NCBI GenBank assembly: GCA_963575745.1
Contig: CAUYUJ010014757.1
Span: 106,801 to 170,800, forward strand
Source: Prorocentrum cordatum
Lineage: Eukaryota > Sar > Dinophyceae > Prorocentrales > Prorocentraceae
DNA length: 64,000 nt
Direction: 5' to 3'
A program made the translations under genes and the position numbers. The notes below the pieces were generated by a model. That model was not told where the DNA came from, made no database searches, and saw only the letters and a list, made by a program, of their open reading frames with translations. Below, piece by piece: positions 21,619 to 32,933 of this stretch. Numbering within the stretch: the stretch's first letter is position 1; every line of letters begins with the position of its first letter.

Positions 21619-22035
21619 CGCCTAGTCTGAGCTGTAGTGCTCCCATTCAACTTGTGCCTGTACATTCACCGTCCTTCTCCGTTCACCAAAAAAACAGAAC
21701 AAAGTACTCAACTCGTCTGACGGCCCTCGGCATGAACTCTGCTGCAATGCCAGTGTACCGTTCTGTCAGGGAAAGACGACTGGGGCATCTCTCAGCGGTG
21801 CACTGCACGTGGTTGGCCGGCGGCGGCGGCACAACAGCGGCACTCAAAGGAGCTTGCAGGCAAGCAGCAAGCCCACCTGGGAGAGCGGGGTCAGCGGCCG
21901 CAATCTCCAAGCGTGCCGTGCCATGGTCCATCGTAGCCATCACTGCAAGTGCATGCTCTGCGATGGGGCCAGCTGCACGAACTGTCGGCACAACAACGTG
22001 ACGGCGAGACAACTGCACACCTGAGATCCTGCCTG

Positions 22036-23345
22036 TCATGGGGGCTGAGAAATCGGGATGTGCGATATGAAAACACGGCGCAGCTCCTGAAATAGTAACA
22101 CCTGGTACAGCCACTGCCATGGTAGGATCACTCCTAAGTGTAATTTGCACGTTGGGGAACCATGTGCTAGGTGGCCTACTAGGTGTGTCCAAGCATGGAT
22201 TACATATAGGCGTGCATGACATTGTCCGTCTGGTGACGCCCATGCGCGAGCCAGAGCTGCGTTCTGACGGTGGGCGCGCGCCACATGCGCGCGCAACGCC
22301 CCACGCTGTCGGAAAGCACGCGCACACCATGGACACTTGACACTGTCATCTACTGTGACGTCTGCTGCACATGTAGGTGTGTCTACAAGGAGTCCATTAA
22401 CGTCCGTCCAAACACGTTCTGGCACTCCCAGGAAACGGACTTCCTGAAACAATTTGGCCCCCACTGTGGCCGCCTCAACATTTCGAGCATGCGATTGGGC
22501 CGTAGCGTGTAACGCCATCTTGATAATGCGTTTCCTAGCTGTTTGATTTCGTCGGACGAGGGACTCCCATTCACTGAAATCCTCAAGCGGTGGCGGGAGG
22601 GAAGCACAAGCTACAGCAGCAGCACGTAGCCACGAGCAACCATCCATGACCATTCCCAGCCATGACCTGGCACGGCAACCGTACTGAGTAGTGTCGCACC
22701 ACTCGGCCATTAGCAAGGCAAAAACCAGTTCGGGCCCTGTGTGCAATAGTGAACCCAACAGTCGCAGACGCGCAGCTCTTCTTAGAACGTCGGGCGGGGG
22801 TCGGCTGAGTCTGGCCAGCATTTGGCCATCACTTCTGCATGATTCGTCTTCCACAAAACGAACCTTCGCCGCAGCTCGGTAGACTTTCATGACTTGAGCG
22901 TCGGCCATGTTGGCCTCCACCGGTGTTAGCATAGTCCAGGTGCCCGAGTTGTAGAGACGACCCGGTAACACCAGACTGTCGGCGAACATCATACATGTTG
23001 GATCGGCAAGAGCCTTGGTGGAGAAAACTCTGGTGCGCAACACCCGTAATGTAGCTGTGGCACTGCTGGCCCGATATCGGACCTCGGGCCCCATGTTACC
23101 TCGGGGTCAATAACTGAGCCAAGATGCAACTTGTGCTCGACAATCGGTGCCCGCACGGTCCCAAGTAGCTGTGTCTGCGCAACCACATGCTCACCACACT
23201 CGTGCCATGCGTGCTGCTTCGCCTTATTCGATCCTTTTCTTCGGTGAGCCAAAAGGGCAGCCGTTTTTGTTACGCCGATGTTGAATGTCCTCTGCCAGCA
23301 AACACGTCGGCAACCACGAAGAACGCACTGCGCATGGAAGGGCAC
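22036..23345 (-). pseudogene. LINE reverse transcriptase thumb region and C2H2 zinc finger
   Basis: Frame 23345-22989 holds the post-catalytic block (NIGVTKTAALLAHRRKGSNKA). Frame 23094-22036 continues with YRASSATATLRVLRTRVF, LVLPGRLYNSGTW, a DVLRRAARLRLLGSLL helix and a C2H2 finger CPWCARAFRQRGALRAHVAR followed by AHR. The jump between frames near 23.09 kb marks a frameshift. Order and motifs match the C-terminal half of LINE ORF2 proteins. Confidence 0.7.
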
Positions 23346-25666
23346 AGGTCGGAAGCAAGGACAATCACAATGATGGCGCCGTCATCCGCAAAGGTAACGT
23401 CCAACAGCGGCACGGCGGTAGCAGCGTCGGCATCGGTTACTACACTCTGCACGCTCTTGCGCTCATCTGTAGGCAAGTGCAGGGCTAGCCCATCCGCGTC
23501 CACTTGAGCTCGTACAGCGTGCATGCATTCACCCATACGCATCTTGTACAATATATCAGCGAGAGGCTGTCCCGGGAAAACCGAACGCTGTGGCAAGGAA
23601 ATCTGGTCGGAACTCTCGCACATGAACCAGGGGGCATGGTAGCATTGTGAAATATGAGCTGCTGCGTGCGCATGTAGTGCACCGTTCACCACTTGCTGTT
23701 CAACAGTAGGTGTCAGTTCACGCATACGCCTTGCGAGCTCATGCATGGCACTCGCCGGTAGGCCTACTGCCCTGACAACACAAACAACGGCATCATCGTC
23801 GAGCGGTGATCGAAGTAGTAATTCCCGCAAGGCACGGTAACATGCCTGCACCACATACAGGAGTAGCACGCCAAAAGACAGAGCACCGGCATCCGCAACT
23901 GCTTGCGCAGGACGAATGATGACTGACGCATGGCCAGTTCCTCTACCTGGTATTCCCCCAAACTGAGTACCCCCTGCCGTGGCGAGCAGTGCTGGCATCA
24001 ACCGAGTCCGCAAGCATCTCCGCGAGGCCCTACCAAGCTGCGAGGACACCAGAATAGAGCGGGAGCTGACACAGGCACTGTGGTCGGCTGTGATGGACTT
24101 CAGCAAATCGCGATAGAACCCCCGACTCCATTGAATAGGCTCAATTAGGGTGACCGCTGTCTTGAGTTGCAACGGGCAATACAGGGCAGCGATCTCAGTA
24201 GCGAAAGCAAGCACCAAAGCTCCCGTGAAACAGTCACAGCCATGGGCGGGGCGCTTGGTCTGGCGGCAGGCATGCTGAAACTCAGACGGGGTCGGCAATG
24301 CATCACTAGGCACCGGATCGGAGGAGATCCGATCGCACGGCACCCGTGCGAAGTGACCCGCAATCCCAGTCACGTCTGCAAGCTCGAAGGTCGCTGCCAG
24401 CTCTAGCGTGCCAAAGTGCTGCTGCCAACGACGGGCTGCCTGAAACTGCGAAGTTACCGGCTGAACATGCATATCCTTGACGATGGGCAGCCCTCTGAGC
24501 ATACGCTTGCGCCGGGACCCTGCACCGACACGGCGCAAGGCCGCGAAAGCCTCCGCTGCCAGTCCCCGGGACCATGCATCCTGAATGCCTGTTGCAATGT
24601 CGACGCAGAATATGTACGTGAAGGCCCACGTGAGACCCTGCCACCTCCAGAAGTTAGGGAAAATACTTTGTAGTTGGCACATGGCACGTGGAATACCTAC
24701 CAGGGGACAGTAATTGGGCTGCAGGTGACCTACGTGGCACCCAGCAAGACACAGTCTCCACAAGGCCTCCAGATGTACGATATGGAAGGAAGGGGCAAAT
24801 AACCTACCTCTCGCATCCTGCAAAGGCTGCACAAACTCCACTGCAGCCTCGAAAACCTCTGACCCGACATGCGCAACTGCGTCGCATGCATCAATGAGCA
24901 ACGCACGAGAGGGACCCTCTCGCACTGACCACCTCCACCTACACTGTCGGTAGTCCAACCACTCCTCCACTTCTTTCCCATCTGTGACCCAACGCAAAAG
25001 GCAACAACAAGCAATAATAAGTTGAGTCGTCTTCGCAACGCACGTAGCTCTCATCGCCCGGAAGAGCGACGGCCCATGTGCGTCAGCGAGCGAGCCGGGA
25101 GCCATGACTGACGCGGCAAACGCCCCGTGGGTGACTTCTGCACGGGGAAGCACGCGGTGACAGCCCCAACTAGCTCGTCGTTCAAATGCGCGCGTGATCA
25201 CCTGGGTGCGACTGGAAAGCTGGCCGTTGGATATTTCTGGCCATGGTAGCAAGCTTTGCCGCGCACTCAGTGTCCTGTTTGTTTTCTGATCGCGGGAGAT
25301 TCTGGCCCAAGCAGAAGTAGCCCGCACAGGACCCGCGCTGCTGCCTTGCATGTCGGCCATAACAACGACATGATCATCATATCGCAAAGACAGATCCAGT
25401 ATCGGATCAACCCCTTGCCGACTGATCGAATTGAGAGAGGCTTGAGGCACGGCCACGCAGTCAATACAGCGTCTCGGGTCCCGGGGGGCCGCGCCAGGCG
25501 GCATCCACGTGCCATGCGTGCCGAAAACGTAGACGCCGCACCCTGTCCGGTAGCTCGTAGGAGATCGTGAAACAAATGTCCAGCATCGTTTTCCTGCTCG
25601 GCTCCCACGGGGCCCACGCGGCTGGACTGAACCGTTCCGACAGTGGCGCTCGCGCCCAGTAAACAA
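23270..25666 (-). pseudogene. LINE ORF2: endonuclease end and reverse transcriptase
   Basis: The 798-codon frame starts inside the APE-type endonuclease (RRCIDCVAVP at about residue 65, then the YDDHVVVMAD end motif) and runs through the reverse transcriptase: FGGIPGRGTGHAS, motif A, SVFPGQPLADILYKM and motif C TFADDGAIIV near the end. Motif C keeps the Asp pair. Motif A reads LLYVVQACYRA where an acidic FxDxxxAYY form is expected, so the first catalytic Asp appears replaced by Tyr. The frame ends soon after motif C by a frameshift. Inactive. Confidence 0.8.
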
Positions 25667-25702
25667 AACAGCGGGGCCCGACTAGGCCGCGCGAGTACAA
25701 CA

Positions 25703-26107
25703 TCACACATACGTGACCACCACTGCGCTACCATGTCGAGACCTCCCGTCGCACGCGCACGTGGCGCGCGCGCTACAAGAACATCGATGCGCAGCGAGGG
25801 GGGCCCGCACAGCTACAAGCAAATGCCGTGAATCATGTGAGAGTACCCGAAAATGCCGTCTGTTTAGCGCGCAGCCAGGAAGGTACTCCAATCCTGTGTT
25901 GACCCACAACGCAGACCCGTGGCATCCATTTGCTTCGGCCGCTGACGTCATCACGACATGCGGATCAAGTTCGCGCCAAGTGTTGCACCTCAGTCGCGTC
26001 CCAAGCGCGCCTACGAATTGACATTGGCAACGCGCATGCTGATGCGCAAGAGCCAGCATGCGGCCGGGGATATCAATGCCAGCTGCATCCCGGCACGTGC
26101 ATCGCAC
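25703..26107 (-). pseudogene. LINE APE endonuclease, N-terminal part
   Basis: The frame includes GALWVNTGLEYLPG-like and HFRVLSHDSRHLLVAVRAPL blocks, the pattern of the central sheet of APE-type endonucleases (LxxxDPRxLxVxVRAP). It is out of frame with the RT frame that carries the rest of the domain, so a frameshift lies near 25.7 kb. The 26110-26366 stretch between this and the RNase H frame is open in competing frames and probably holds another shift. Confidence 0.55.
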
Positions 26108-26366
26108 GCTATTCCTTGAGAGCGCGTAGGCCGTCTCCGCGGTCGCAGTGCAAGTACGCTAGCGACTGCGAACCTGAGTTTACAGAAAGACGATGGCGTG
26201 GCACCCCATGGACTGTCCGGGTCTCGATGCTGACTATCTCGGACCCTCGATCCAGCAGCGGGCGACGAGAGAGCTCGCAGAGGGGACACCTCCGCAGGAG
26301 CAATCCTGTCGAGGCAGGCTGGGGTCAGCTTTGGGAACTCCCTCGCGCCGCGGCGGGCGCCGGCTG

Positions 26367-27230
26367 TCAACCATAACCATGGAACCTTGTCCATCTGAGA
26401 GAGTAGTATAGACCAAGGCACCCCGTCTCCTGGACGATCCGATATATCCTTGATCGACGCGACACTAGGCGAGCAACTGCATCTACAAGTTCGTTCAGTG
26501 GATACGCAGCGCATCCTGGACCATGCAACCATGTTATTACAGTGCGTGCTCGCGCGAGCTTTACGAGTGAATCTAGCAGGATGGGCAACGCACCGCAATA
26601 CCTGCACAACACACCTCCTGCAGCCGCTTCTACCATCATCATGTTACCCGAACGAACAATAATGCGCCTCGAGCAATATATCGAAGGCGCCTGAAGGAGC
26701 CAACACACAGACCAGAGCGCAGCGTGAAACTCGGCGGGGCCCGACGGGCTCACATACTCATCTTTAAGTGATGGGGCTGATCTGGCCATGTAACTATCCA
26801 TCCGATGTTTGCCGTCCTGCGTCACACCACACACAGCAAACGCCCATGATAGTGGCCCCTGCATGTCCGCGCTGCCTGATCCTCCCAATCCGTCTGTGCA
26901 CACTACAAAATGATTCATGTCATCGTCGTGAACATCCTCAGGGCAGCCATACTGCGCCACGAAATCAACGGCACTAGAACGCAGACGATGGCGAAAGAGG
27001 CGAGACACAGGATGTTGCGTGGATGGCGGAGCCACGAAAATGGGAGAGAGCACTGCGTCTTGCCATTGGGCCGCAAGCAATGCTGCTAAGTTGCCGCAAT
27101 CGGGAACTGGACTGACGGGCGGCATGTCCGAAAAAAGAAACGGGGCCGGGCGCCCCGGCAGAGCCGCGGCGCTCGGAACCCACGCGGGCTGATCCCCACT
27201 GGCGCCCAGCGGCTCTGCAGGCTGGCTCAC
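26367..27230 (-). pseudogene. LINE RNase H-like domain
   Basis: 287 codons. The RNase H fold is suggested by VVCTDGLGGSGSAD (first acidic residue), PAEFHAALWSVCWLLQ (Glu helix), IIVRSGNMMMVEAAAGG (third acidic position replaced by Gly) and HGPGCAAYPLNELVDAVARL (His and last Asp region). In this element it precedes the endonuclease. The lost third acidic residue and downstream frameshift indicate an inactive copy. Confidence 0.65.
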
Positions 27231-27350
27231 ACCTTCTGCGACGGGCTCGCCTGCTCGATATCACCCTCAGAACGCTGGCCAGCGCGAACCCTCTCCGCGT
27301 TCGCACGGCGCGGGCTGCGTTCACGACTTCCGCCGCCTGCTGGCGCCTTT

Positions 27351-28142
27351 CTACCCACTGGTTCGGGGCGCTCCTCGCCCGGCACCACGCGGAAGCACGC
27401 CTCCTGGAATCGTCATAGAACTCGACGCTGCGACGACTGTCTCCAGGGTGGGCTGCCCAGCCGCGGCCAAGCCCTGGGCCTGCAGGGCTGCCTTCTCGTC
27501 CGCTGCCGCTGTCGCACGAGCCTCGGCAGCAGCACGAGCGCGCGCCTTCCGAACCACCTTTCGCTCATCCGACGCAGCCTGACTGGCAACGGCTGTGGCG
27601 TTCTCATCCTTGTCTGCATCCGCCGCGTCAATCGCTGCCTGCGCCTGGAGCTGAGCTGCCGTCGTCGCAAGATATGCCGCGGCAGGGGGCTGCGCGGCAG
27701 CGGCCTGTGGCACTGCGGCGGCGCGCTGAGTGGGCTGCGCAGCCTGGGGGGGATTGGCATCAGCAGCCCGCTGTGCAACTGGAGTGTCCGTAGCAGTAGT
27801 CGCCGCCATGCTCGATGCCGCCGTGATCTGAGTCAGTGTCGACTGCAGTCCGCCGAGCACCGTGGCCAGCCCCGCGATCTGCTGTGCCATGCTCACCTGG
27901 CCCTGCTGGAGCTCGGCGATGGCTGCGACCGAGGCATCCGACATCTGGCTAGGCGCGTTCGCCACGGGCGTGGTGGGCGCCGCATCCTCCACGACTGGCG
28001 TCGCGGTGCCCTGCATCTCGATGTCGTTGGCTGCAGCTGGCGGCGGGAAGAAGGTCTCAACCTGCTGAAGCAAGACCTGCGCGCGAATCAGTTCATTGGC
28101 ACGATGCTGCTGGACCAGCGGGCGAGCCTCGTGCTCAATCAT
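27351..28142 (-). pseudogene. LINE ORF1, C-terminal half
   Basis: 263 codons, Ala/Gln/Glu-rich and helical, including ASVAAIAELQQGQVSMAQQI and a long Ala-rich coiled segment. It overlaps the previous frame by ATGA. The sequence just upstream in this frame (RRSDRAEKAAHEA) reads on smoothly, so the two frames were probably one ORF1 later split by an indel. Confidence 0.55.
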
Positions 28143-28756
28143 GGCCTCGTGCGCAGCCTTCTCTGCGCGATCTGAGCGGCGCTGGGCCCGCCCCGCTGCC
28201 TCGCCAGGCGCACCTCTGGAGTCCTGGCCACGATGATCATTGTCATCACGACTGAGTATTCCAGCTCCTGCGCCTCAAGGATGCTGGTCGGCAGGCCGAG
28301 CTCGCGGGACGCGCGAAGCATCTTTGCCGACGCCACTGCCACGCGGCGGAGGTTGCGCCTGTGGTTGACCAAGGCGGCAGGATCCGTCGGTGAGTGCACC
28401 CAGGCTGGGTGCGCACGCGCCTGCTCTGGCATAGCAGGGAGCACACCGAAGGCCTCCTGTGGGCCTGCTGGACGATCCGCCGTCTCCTCGGTCGACTCCG
28501 GCTCACTCTCGTCGAACGTGACGTCGGTGGCTAGCGAGCGCCGACGGGATGACCTGCGTCGGGAGGGCACCTCTGGGGCTGGCTCCTCCGCGGGCTCACC
28601 ATCTCGCTGCTGGGGTTGGGCGGACAGCGGAGCACGGCTTGGGCTGCGCTGACGACTGGGCTGACCGCTGCTGTGCGCGGGCCTTGAAGCACGCCTCCTC
28701 CGCCGCTGGTCACGTCCATTTCCTCCGAGCTGATCTCGCCCGCTGCCCACTGGTGC

Positions 28757-28819
<63 letters not shown>

Positions 28820-29014
28820 TTGCGGCTGATCGCGGAACACGCTGAATGCCGCGGGACTCTGCTGCGGCAGCGGGTAGCAGGTCCTGCACATCAGGTTGCT
28901 GGCAGCATTCGCATGCCCGCATGCAGGACAAGGACACCACCACGGGGGGGGCGGCGGGGACGGCGGGGACTGACCGCCCTTGCCTCCGCCTTTGCCACGG
29001 GAGTGCCACGCCAT
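28139..29014 (-). CDS. LINE ORF1, N-terminal half: RanBP2-like zinc finger and polyQ
   Basis: Start chosen at the AUG giving MAWHSRGKGGGKGG, because a short Gly/Lys lead followed at once by a finger is usual for such proteins. The finger reads WWCPCPACGHANAASNLMCR then TC (W-x-C-x2-C...N...C-x2-C), a RanBP2-type zinc ribbon, residues ~27-49. A polyglutamine run follows, encoded by about 19 CAG codons (28757-28815), then basic Arg/Ser-rich sequence. An RNA-binding role is inferred from ORF1 proteins in general. Ends early by an indel. Confidence 0.6.
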
Positions 29015-29244
29015 CGCGCTGTGGCGTGATGCCAAACACCTCGCAGCGCTCACCAGGCGCAGTACCAGGCGGGCTTGCGCACGGTGCTGTCTGGCACGCC
29101 TGTGCCAAGCCGGTTCGCTGCCGCCGCCTCCGCTAGGCCGCGGGCGTGAGCGGGGGCTGCGGGAAGCCCGCGGCGTGCCGCCCAGCAGCGGGGCGCCCAG
29201 GCGCGAGGGACGCCAGGAGCAGCGCGAGGCGCGGCGGGGCCCCG

Positions 29245-29355
29245 ACCGCCCGATGAGCGGGCGCGGGCCTGCGCGCGTGGCTGCCAGCCCCGAAAATGGT
29301 TCGCTGTACCTGGTACAGCGCCCGAAACCTCTCGAACCGGGGCGGCAGCTGGAGG
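29245..29355. repeat. Palindromic repeat, third copy
   Basis: GCGGGCGCGGGCC, GGTTCGCTGTACCTGGTACA and GCGCCCGAAACCTCTCGAAC match 20050-20160. The core GCTGTACCTGGTACAGC is a perfect palindrome. It lies just 5' of the LINE as transcribed. Confidence 0.6.
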
Positions 29356-29860
29356 CAGGGGAGGGAGGGAGGGAGGGAGGGAGGGAGGGAGGGAGGGAGG
29401 GAAGAGGAGGAGGAGGAGGAGGAGGACGGAGGAGGGGTGAGGACAAGGAGAAAGAGGAGCAGCAAATGAGCAGGAGGAGGGAGGATGAAGGGGGGAGGAG
29501 GTTAGAGAGCCCCCTTCCGGCGTCTGCTCTTCGGTGCTCGGTTGGTCTAGGCCGCGGCGTTCCGGGGAGGCGCGCACCCTCGCACACACGGGAGCTTTCT
29601 GAGCAGCATTCGGGGAAAAAACGAGTAGGACGGGGTGAGGAGGAGAGGGAGGAGGAGGAGGAGGAGGAGGAGGAGGAAAGCGGAGGAGGGTGGAGGAGGA
29701 GGAGGAGGAGGAGGAGGAGGAGGAAGAGGACGAAGAGGAGGAGGAGGAGGAGGAGGAGGAGAAGGAGGAGGAGGAGGGAGGAGGAGGAAAGAGGGCGAGC
29801 GAAAAGGATCAGGAGGGAGCGATGGAGGGTGGAGCAGGATGGAGAACCCCCTCCGCCCCA
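29356..29860. repeat. GGGA and GGA microsatellites
   Basis: Perfect (GGGA)n at about 29360-29400, then (GGA)n blocks at 29405-29520 and 29640-29800, with about 120 bp of unassigned sequence between. Confidence 0.9.
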
Positions 29861-30280
29861 TCACATCCCTACCAGCAGCGCATCAGCAAGAGCCGTCATG
29901 GGCACACTGCTCCTGGCCCTGGAGCCTCCCAGCAAGGGGGGGGGGCGCTGGGCGCTCGCCTTCAGCAGCAGGGCGTTCACAGCCGGCTCCCCGTCCAGCG
30001 CCTCGGCATGGCCGAGGTGCGGCGCGGCGCGTCCCGCCGCAGGGGAGAGGCGAGGGGGGGTACTGGATGCGTGGCTATCGACCCCTAGGCAAAAAAACAA
30101 AACCGCCCCTGGTAAACATATCCCTGCATTGCGAATCACGAGCCACGTCTACATCGCCAAGCGGAGGGGGGCTGGGAAGAGACATGCCACTCCTTGACAG
30201 AAACCTTGCCCCTATTTGTGCCCGCCGCGATCGCCGCGGCGACTTCCAAAACCGACCCAGATATCACTCAACGAGGTACA
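29861..30280. other. No gene recognised
   Basis: Open frames without a recognisable domain. Confidence 0.35.
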
Positions 30281-30476
30281 CCCCTCCGCAAAACTTAAAG
30301 CAAGTTTTGCCCGCGCAGTGTCGGCGCCCCCAGACCCCCAAGTCTCGATGCTGATGCCGAAACAAATGACTTCGTATTTCGCCGGCGTCCGCAGGCCTCG
30401 CCGCGTGCGCCACTGAACATTGAAATTCGGGGGGCAAGAGGGGTCACCAAGACCTGGTTCAAATTTCGCGGAGGGA
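30281..30476. mobile_element. Possible short TIR element
   Basis: The left end, CCCCTCCGCAAAACTTAAAG, matches the minus-strand reading of the right end, CCCTCCGCGAAATTTGAACC, over about 27 positions with about 7 mismatches. Left arm also holds a small hairpin (CAAAACTT/AAGTTTTG). Single copy seen. Confidence 0.35.
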
Positions 30477-31300
30477 TGCAGGAGCGCGCTGTTTCATGAT
30501 TCGCGACAGCGCCCGTGGCAGGGACGCCCTTCCCCCCTCCGCTTCCAACCCATGGTAACGTTACGATTCGCGCCGACGCCGTTTGCGCATGGTTAGGGTA
30601 GCTAGTTCCCAGACCGCGCCGACACAACCGAACATTGACGGCCTTCCCATCCCCTCCCAACCCATGGTAACGCCCGCTGACGCGAGAGGATGACAGAAAC
30701 GGGCTCCAAGGGGTCGAGGTTCGGGGGGGGAGGGGGACGGGGCTCAAGGCTCCAGGTTCCAAATCGAGGTTTCTGGACGCCCGTCGCTATTCAGCCCAGA
30801 ATGCCCCGAACGCAACCGAGAGGCTTCCAGTGATGCAGTGAATAACATGGCGCCAGGCGATGCAGGCTTTACATTCCCAAGGCAGCTGAACAGAGATGCG
30901 CCAACTATTGTACATCAGGCAGCGATTTCAAACCTGCAGCGTCCAACTCCATGACCTTTACCTTTACCGTCGATTTCAAGGCAGTGCCCCTCGCTCTCTC
31001 CGCTCTATATGCGCCTCGAGTCACTGCAGGCGGAGATGTGGACACTGAAAAGAACGCGCTGGCACCTTCTCACGCTGCAGGCAATCTTACCAGGGGGCCC
31101 CCGGGACGGCCGAGCCCCCTTCGGGGCGCTGCGTCGGGCCCCCGGACGTCGCCGCACCGCCGCGAGGAGACGGCATCGACAGAGCACGAGGCCCGGGCGC
31201 GTGCGACGGAACGCAGAGGAGAGGCGCCCAGGCCCCCCCGAGGGGCCGATGCCGCGCAGGCCGACAGATCTGCGATGCAGGGAGCTGTGCAGCGCGGTGG
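30477..31300. other. No gene recognised
   Basis: CATGGTAACG occurs near 30550 and again near 30663, hinting at an old short duplication. No domain seen on either strand. Confidence 0.35.
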
Positions 31301-31915
31301 CGAAGGAGGTGGAGGGGGAGGAGGATCGAGGAGGAGGATCGAGAAGGAGGAGGAGGACGAGGAGGATCGAGGAGGAGGAGGATCCAGGAGGAAGAGGATC
31401 GAGGAGGAGGAGGAAGAGGAGGAGGAGGAGGAGGAGGAGGAGGAGGAGGAGGAGGAGGGGGGGGTCCCTCTCGCCGACGTGGCGCTCGCTCCGGCTTGGC
31501 CACTGCTGGCCCCATGCCTGCACGCCCTGGAGGCACGAGCAGAGCAGCCTCTGCCACGGGGGCCTTCGGGGGAGCTCCCGGTGGAGGCACGAGGCGTGCG
31601 AGGGAGGTGCCGAACAGGCAGACGCGCGGAGGGCAGAGGCACAGATGGGAGGAGGGAGGAGGGGGAGGAAGGAAGGAAGGAGGGCAGGAAGGAAGGGAGG
31701 AAGGAGGGCAGGAAGGAAGAAGGAAGAAAGGAAGGAAGGAAGGAAGGAAGGGAGGGAGGGAGGGGAGGGAGGGAGAGAAGGAAGGGAGGGAGGGAGGAAG
31801 GAAGGAGGGCAGGAAGGAAGGAAGGAAGGAAGGAAGGAAGGGAGGGGAGGGGAGGGAGGGAGAGAAGGAAGGGAGGGAGGGAGGGAGGGAGGGAGGGAGG
31901 GAAGGAAGGAGGTGC
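31301..31915. repeat. GGA, GGAA and GGGA microsatellites
   Basis: (GGA)n with GATCGA interruptions at 31310-31460, about 190 bp of other sequence, then long GGAAGGAA/GGGAGGGA tracts at 31650-31912. Confidence 0.9.
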
Positions 31916-32100
31916 GGGGACTCTCTGCAGCACAGGACCCAACACCACAGGACGGTTGGAAAACATGAGCGACCACCCTCGCCGCTCCAGGGGCTGCCCA
32001 GCTGTGGGCGCCCGGCTTGTACCCGGGGCCATATGGGCCTCGTGAGGGGGTGCCCTCACGAGGCTGCCCAGGCCTCCCTGGGAGAGCTGGAGCTACCTTT
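31916..32100. other. No gene recognised
   Basis: Unassigned spacer between GGGA repeats and a TIR element. Confidence 0.35.
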
Positions 32101-32293
32101 CGGCGGCTGGGGGGGAAGTGAGGAGGAGAATACCTTATCAGAAGGCTCCGAAATCCCCTGGCCCTCTGAGAGGTGTTCTGAGCCTTCCCCGAAGGCACAG
32201 AAAACGTCTCAGAAGGCGCGAGGGCTTCTGAGAAGTCCCGCCGCCGTCTCAAAAGGCCTTCTCCTTCTCACTTCCCCTCCTCGATCGCCGCCG
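32101..32293. mobile_element. Short TIR element (GTGAGAAGGAGAAGGCC family), copy 2
   Basis: CGGCGGCTGGGGGGGAAGTG at the left pairs with CACTTCCCCTCCTCGATCGC then CGCCG at the right. The inner arms hold AGGAGAATACCTTATCAGAAGG and CAAAAGGCCTTCTCCTTCTC. Middle: GGCGCGAGGGCTTCTGAGAAG, shared with copy 3. About 190 bp, no coding capacity. Confidence 0.65.
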
Positions 32294-32498
32294 AACGTTG
32301 GATCAGGAGCCCCTCTGGCAGCACCCGAACAATCCTCGCCGTACTTGTCTCCAGCCTCGCGCGTCCTCCGCCCTGCCCCCAAGGCACCCGCCATCCGCCC
32401 GCCCGCCTGCCTTGGCGATCCGCTTCGGGTTCGTGACCAGCAGGTCGTCGCCGACCACCTGTTGGCAGGAGAGGCCGTCGGCCACTCGGGCAGCGGCC
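32294..32498. other. No gene recognised
   Basis: GC-rich spacer between two TIR elements. Confidence 0.35.
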
Positions 32499-32750
32499 GG
32501 GGCTTGACTGGAACAATGTTTTTCTCGTTTTCGTGTTGTTTTCGCTGACCCTCGTGCTGTCTCGTGTTGTTTTCGTTGTGCTGTCGTTGCCCCTCGTTGT
32601 TTTCCCGCGTTTCTCTCGTTTTGTCTCGTTTTCGTTGTCTCTCGTTTTGGTTTCGTTTTCCCTCGTTGTCTTCAATCCACCTGTGCTGCAAAACGAAATC
32701 GAAACGGAAACGGCCCACGAAATCGCCAAAACACCGTTTAAGTCGACCCC
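32499..32750. mobile_element. Short TIR element (GGGCTCGAG...GTGTTTT family), copy 1
   Basis: The left end, GGGGCTTGACTGGAACAATG then TTTTT, is the imperfect inverse of the right end, which on the minus strand reads GGGGTCGACTTAAACGGTGT then TTTGG. The right third (GTGCTGCAAAACGAAATCGA...CACGAAATCGCCAAAACACC) aligns with 49810-49880. The middle is expanded by TCGTTTTCG/CTCGTTGT heptamer-like repeats, making it 110 bp longer than copy 2. Confidence 0.6.
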
Positions 32751-32933
32751 TGGTGGCGGCATCCGCACCCTGCACCCCCACCAGCCGTCGATTCTCCCGA
32801 ATCGATGGGAGGCGGTGGTGGGCTTCGGATCCCGCCACGTGTTCGACGAACTCCAAGCCCTGCCCCCGCCGCCCATCGAGCTGCCTGCATCGCTGATCGG
32901 CGAGGGCGAAGTGCGGATTTCACCGCCGAACGT
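32751..32933. other. No gene; carries one copy of a direct repeat flanking the next TIR element
   Basis: GATCGGCGAGGGCGAAGTGC and CACCGCCGAA at 32894-32931 recur as GATCGGCAAGGACAAAGTGC and CACCGCCGAA at about 33141-33178, on the other side of the element at 32934-33120. Confidence 0.45.

Larger units (their letters stand above)
20720..29240 (-). mobile_element. Nearly full-length, inactive LINE (non-LTR retrotransposon)
   Basis: In transcription order on the minus strand: ORF1 with a RanBP2-like zinc finger and polyQ (29014 to 27351), RNase H-like domain (27230 to 26367), APE endonuclease (about 26107 to 25300), reverse transcriptase (to 23270), thumb region with a C2H2 finger (23345 to 22036), and a C-terminal domain with a GPPCETWS motif (about 21618 to 20885). 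Reading-frame shifts occur at about 28.14, 26.3, 25.7, 23.28 and 23.09 kb, and catalytic residues are lost in the RNase H and RT domains, so it cannot move on its own. Ends are approximate. Copies of a 110-bp palindromic repeat lie outside both ends. Confidence 0.8.
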
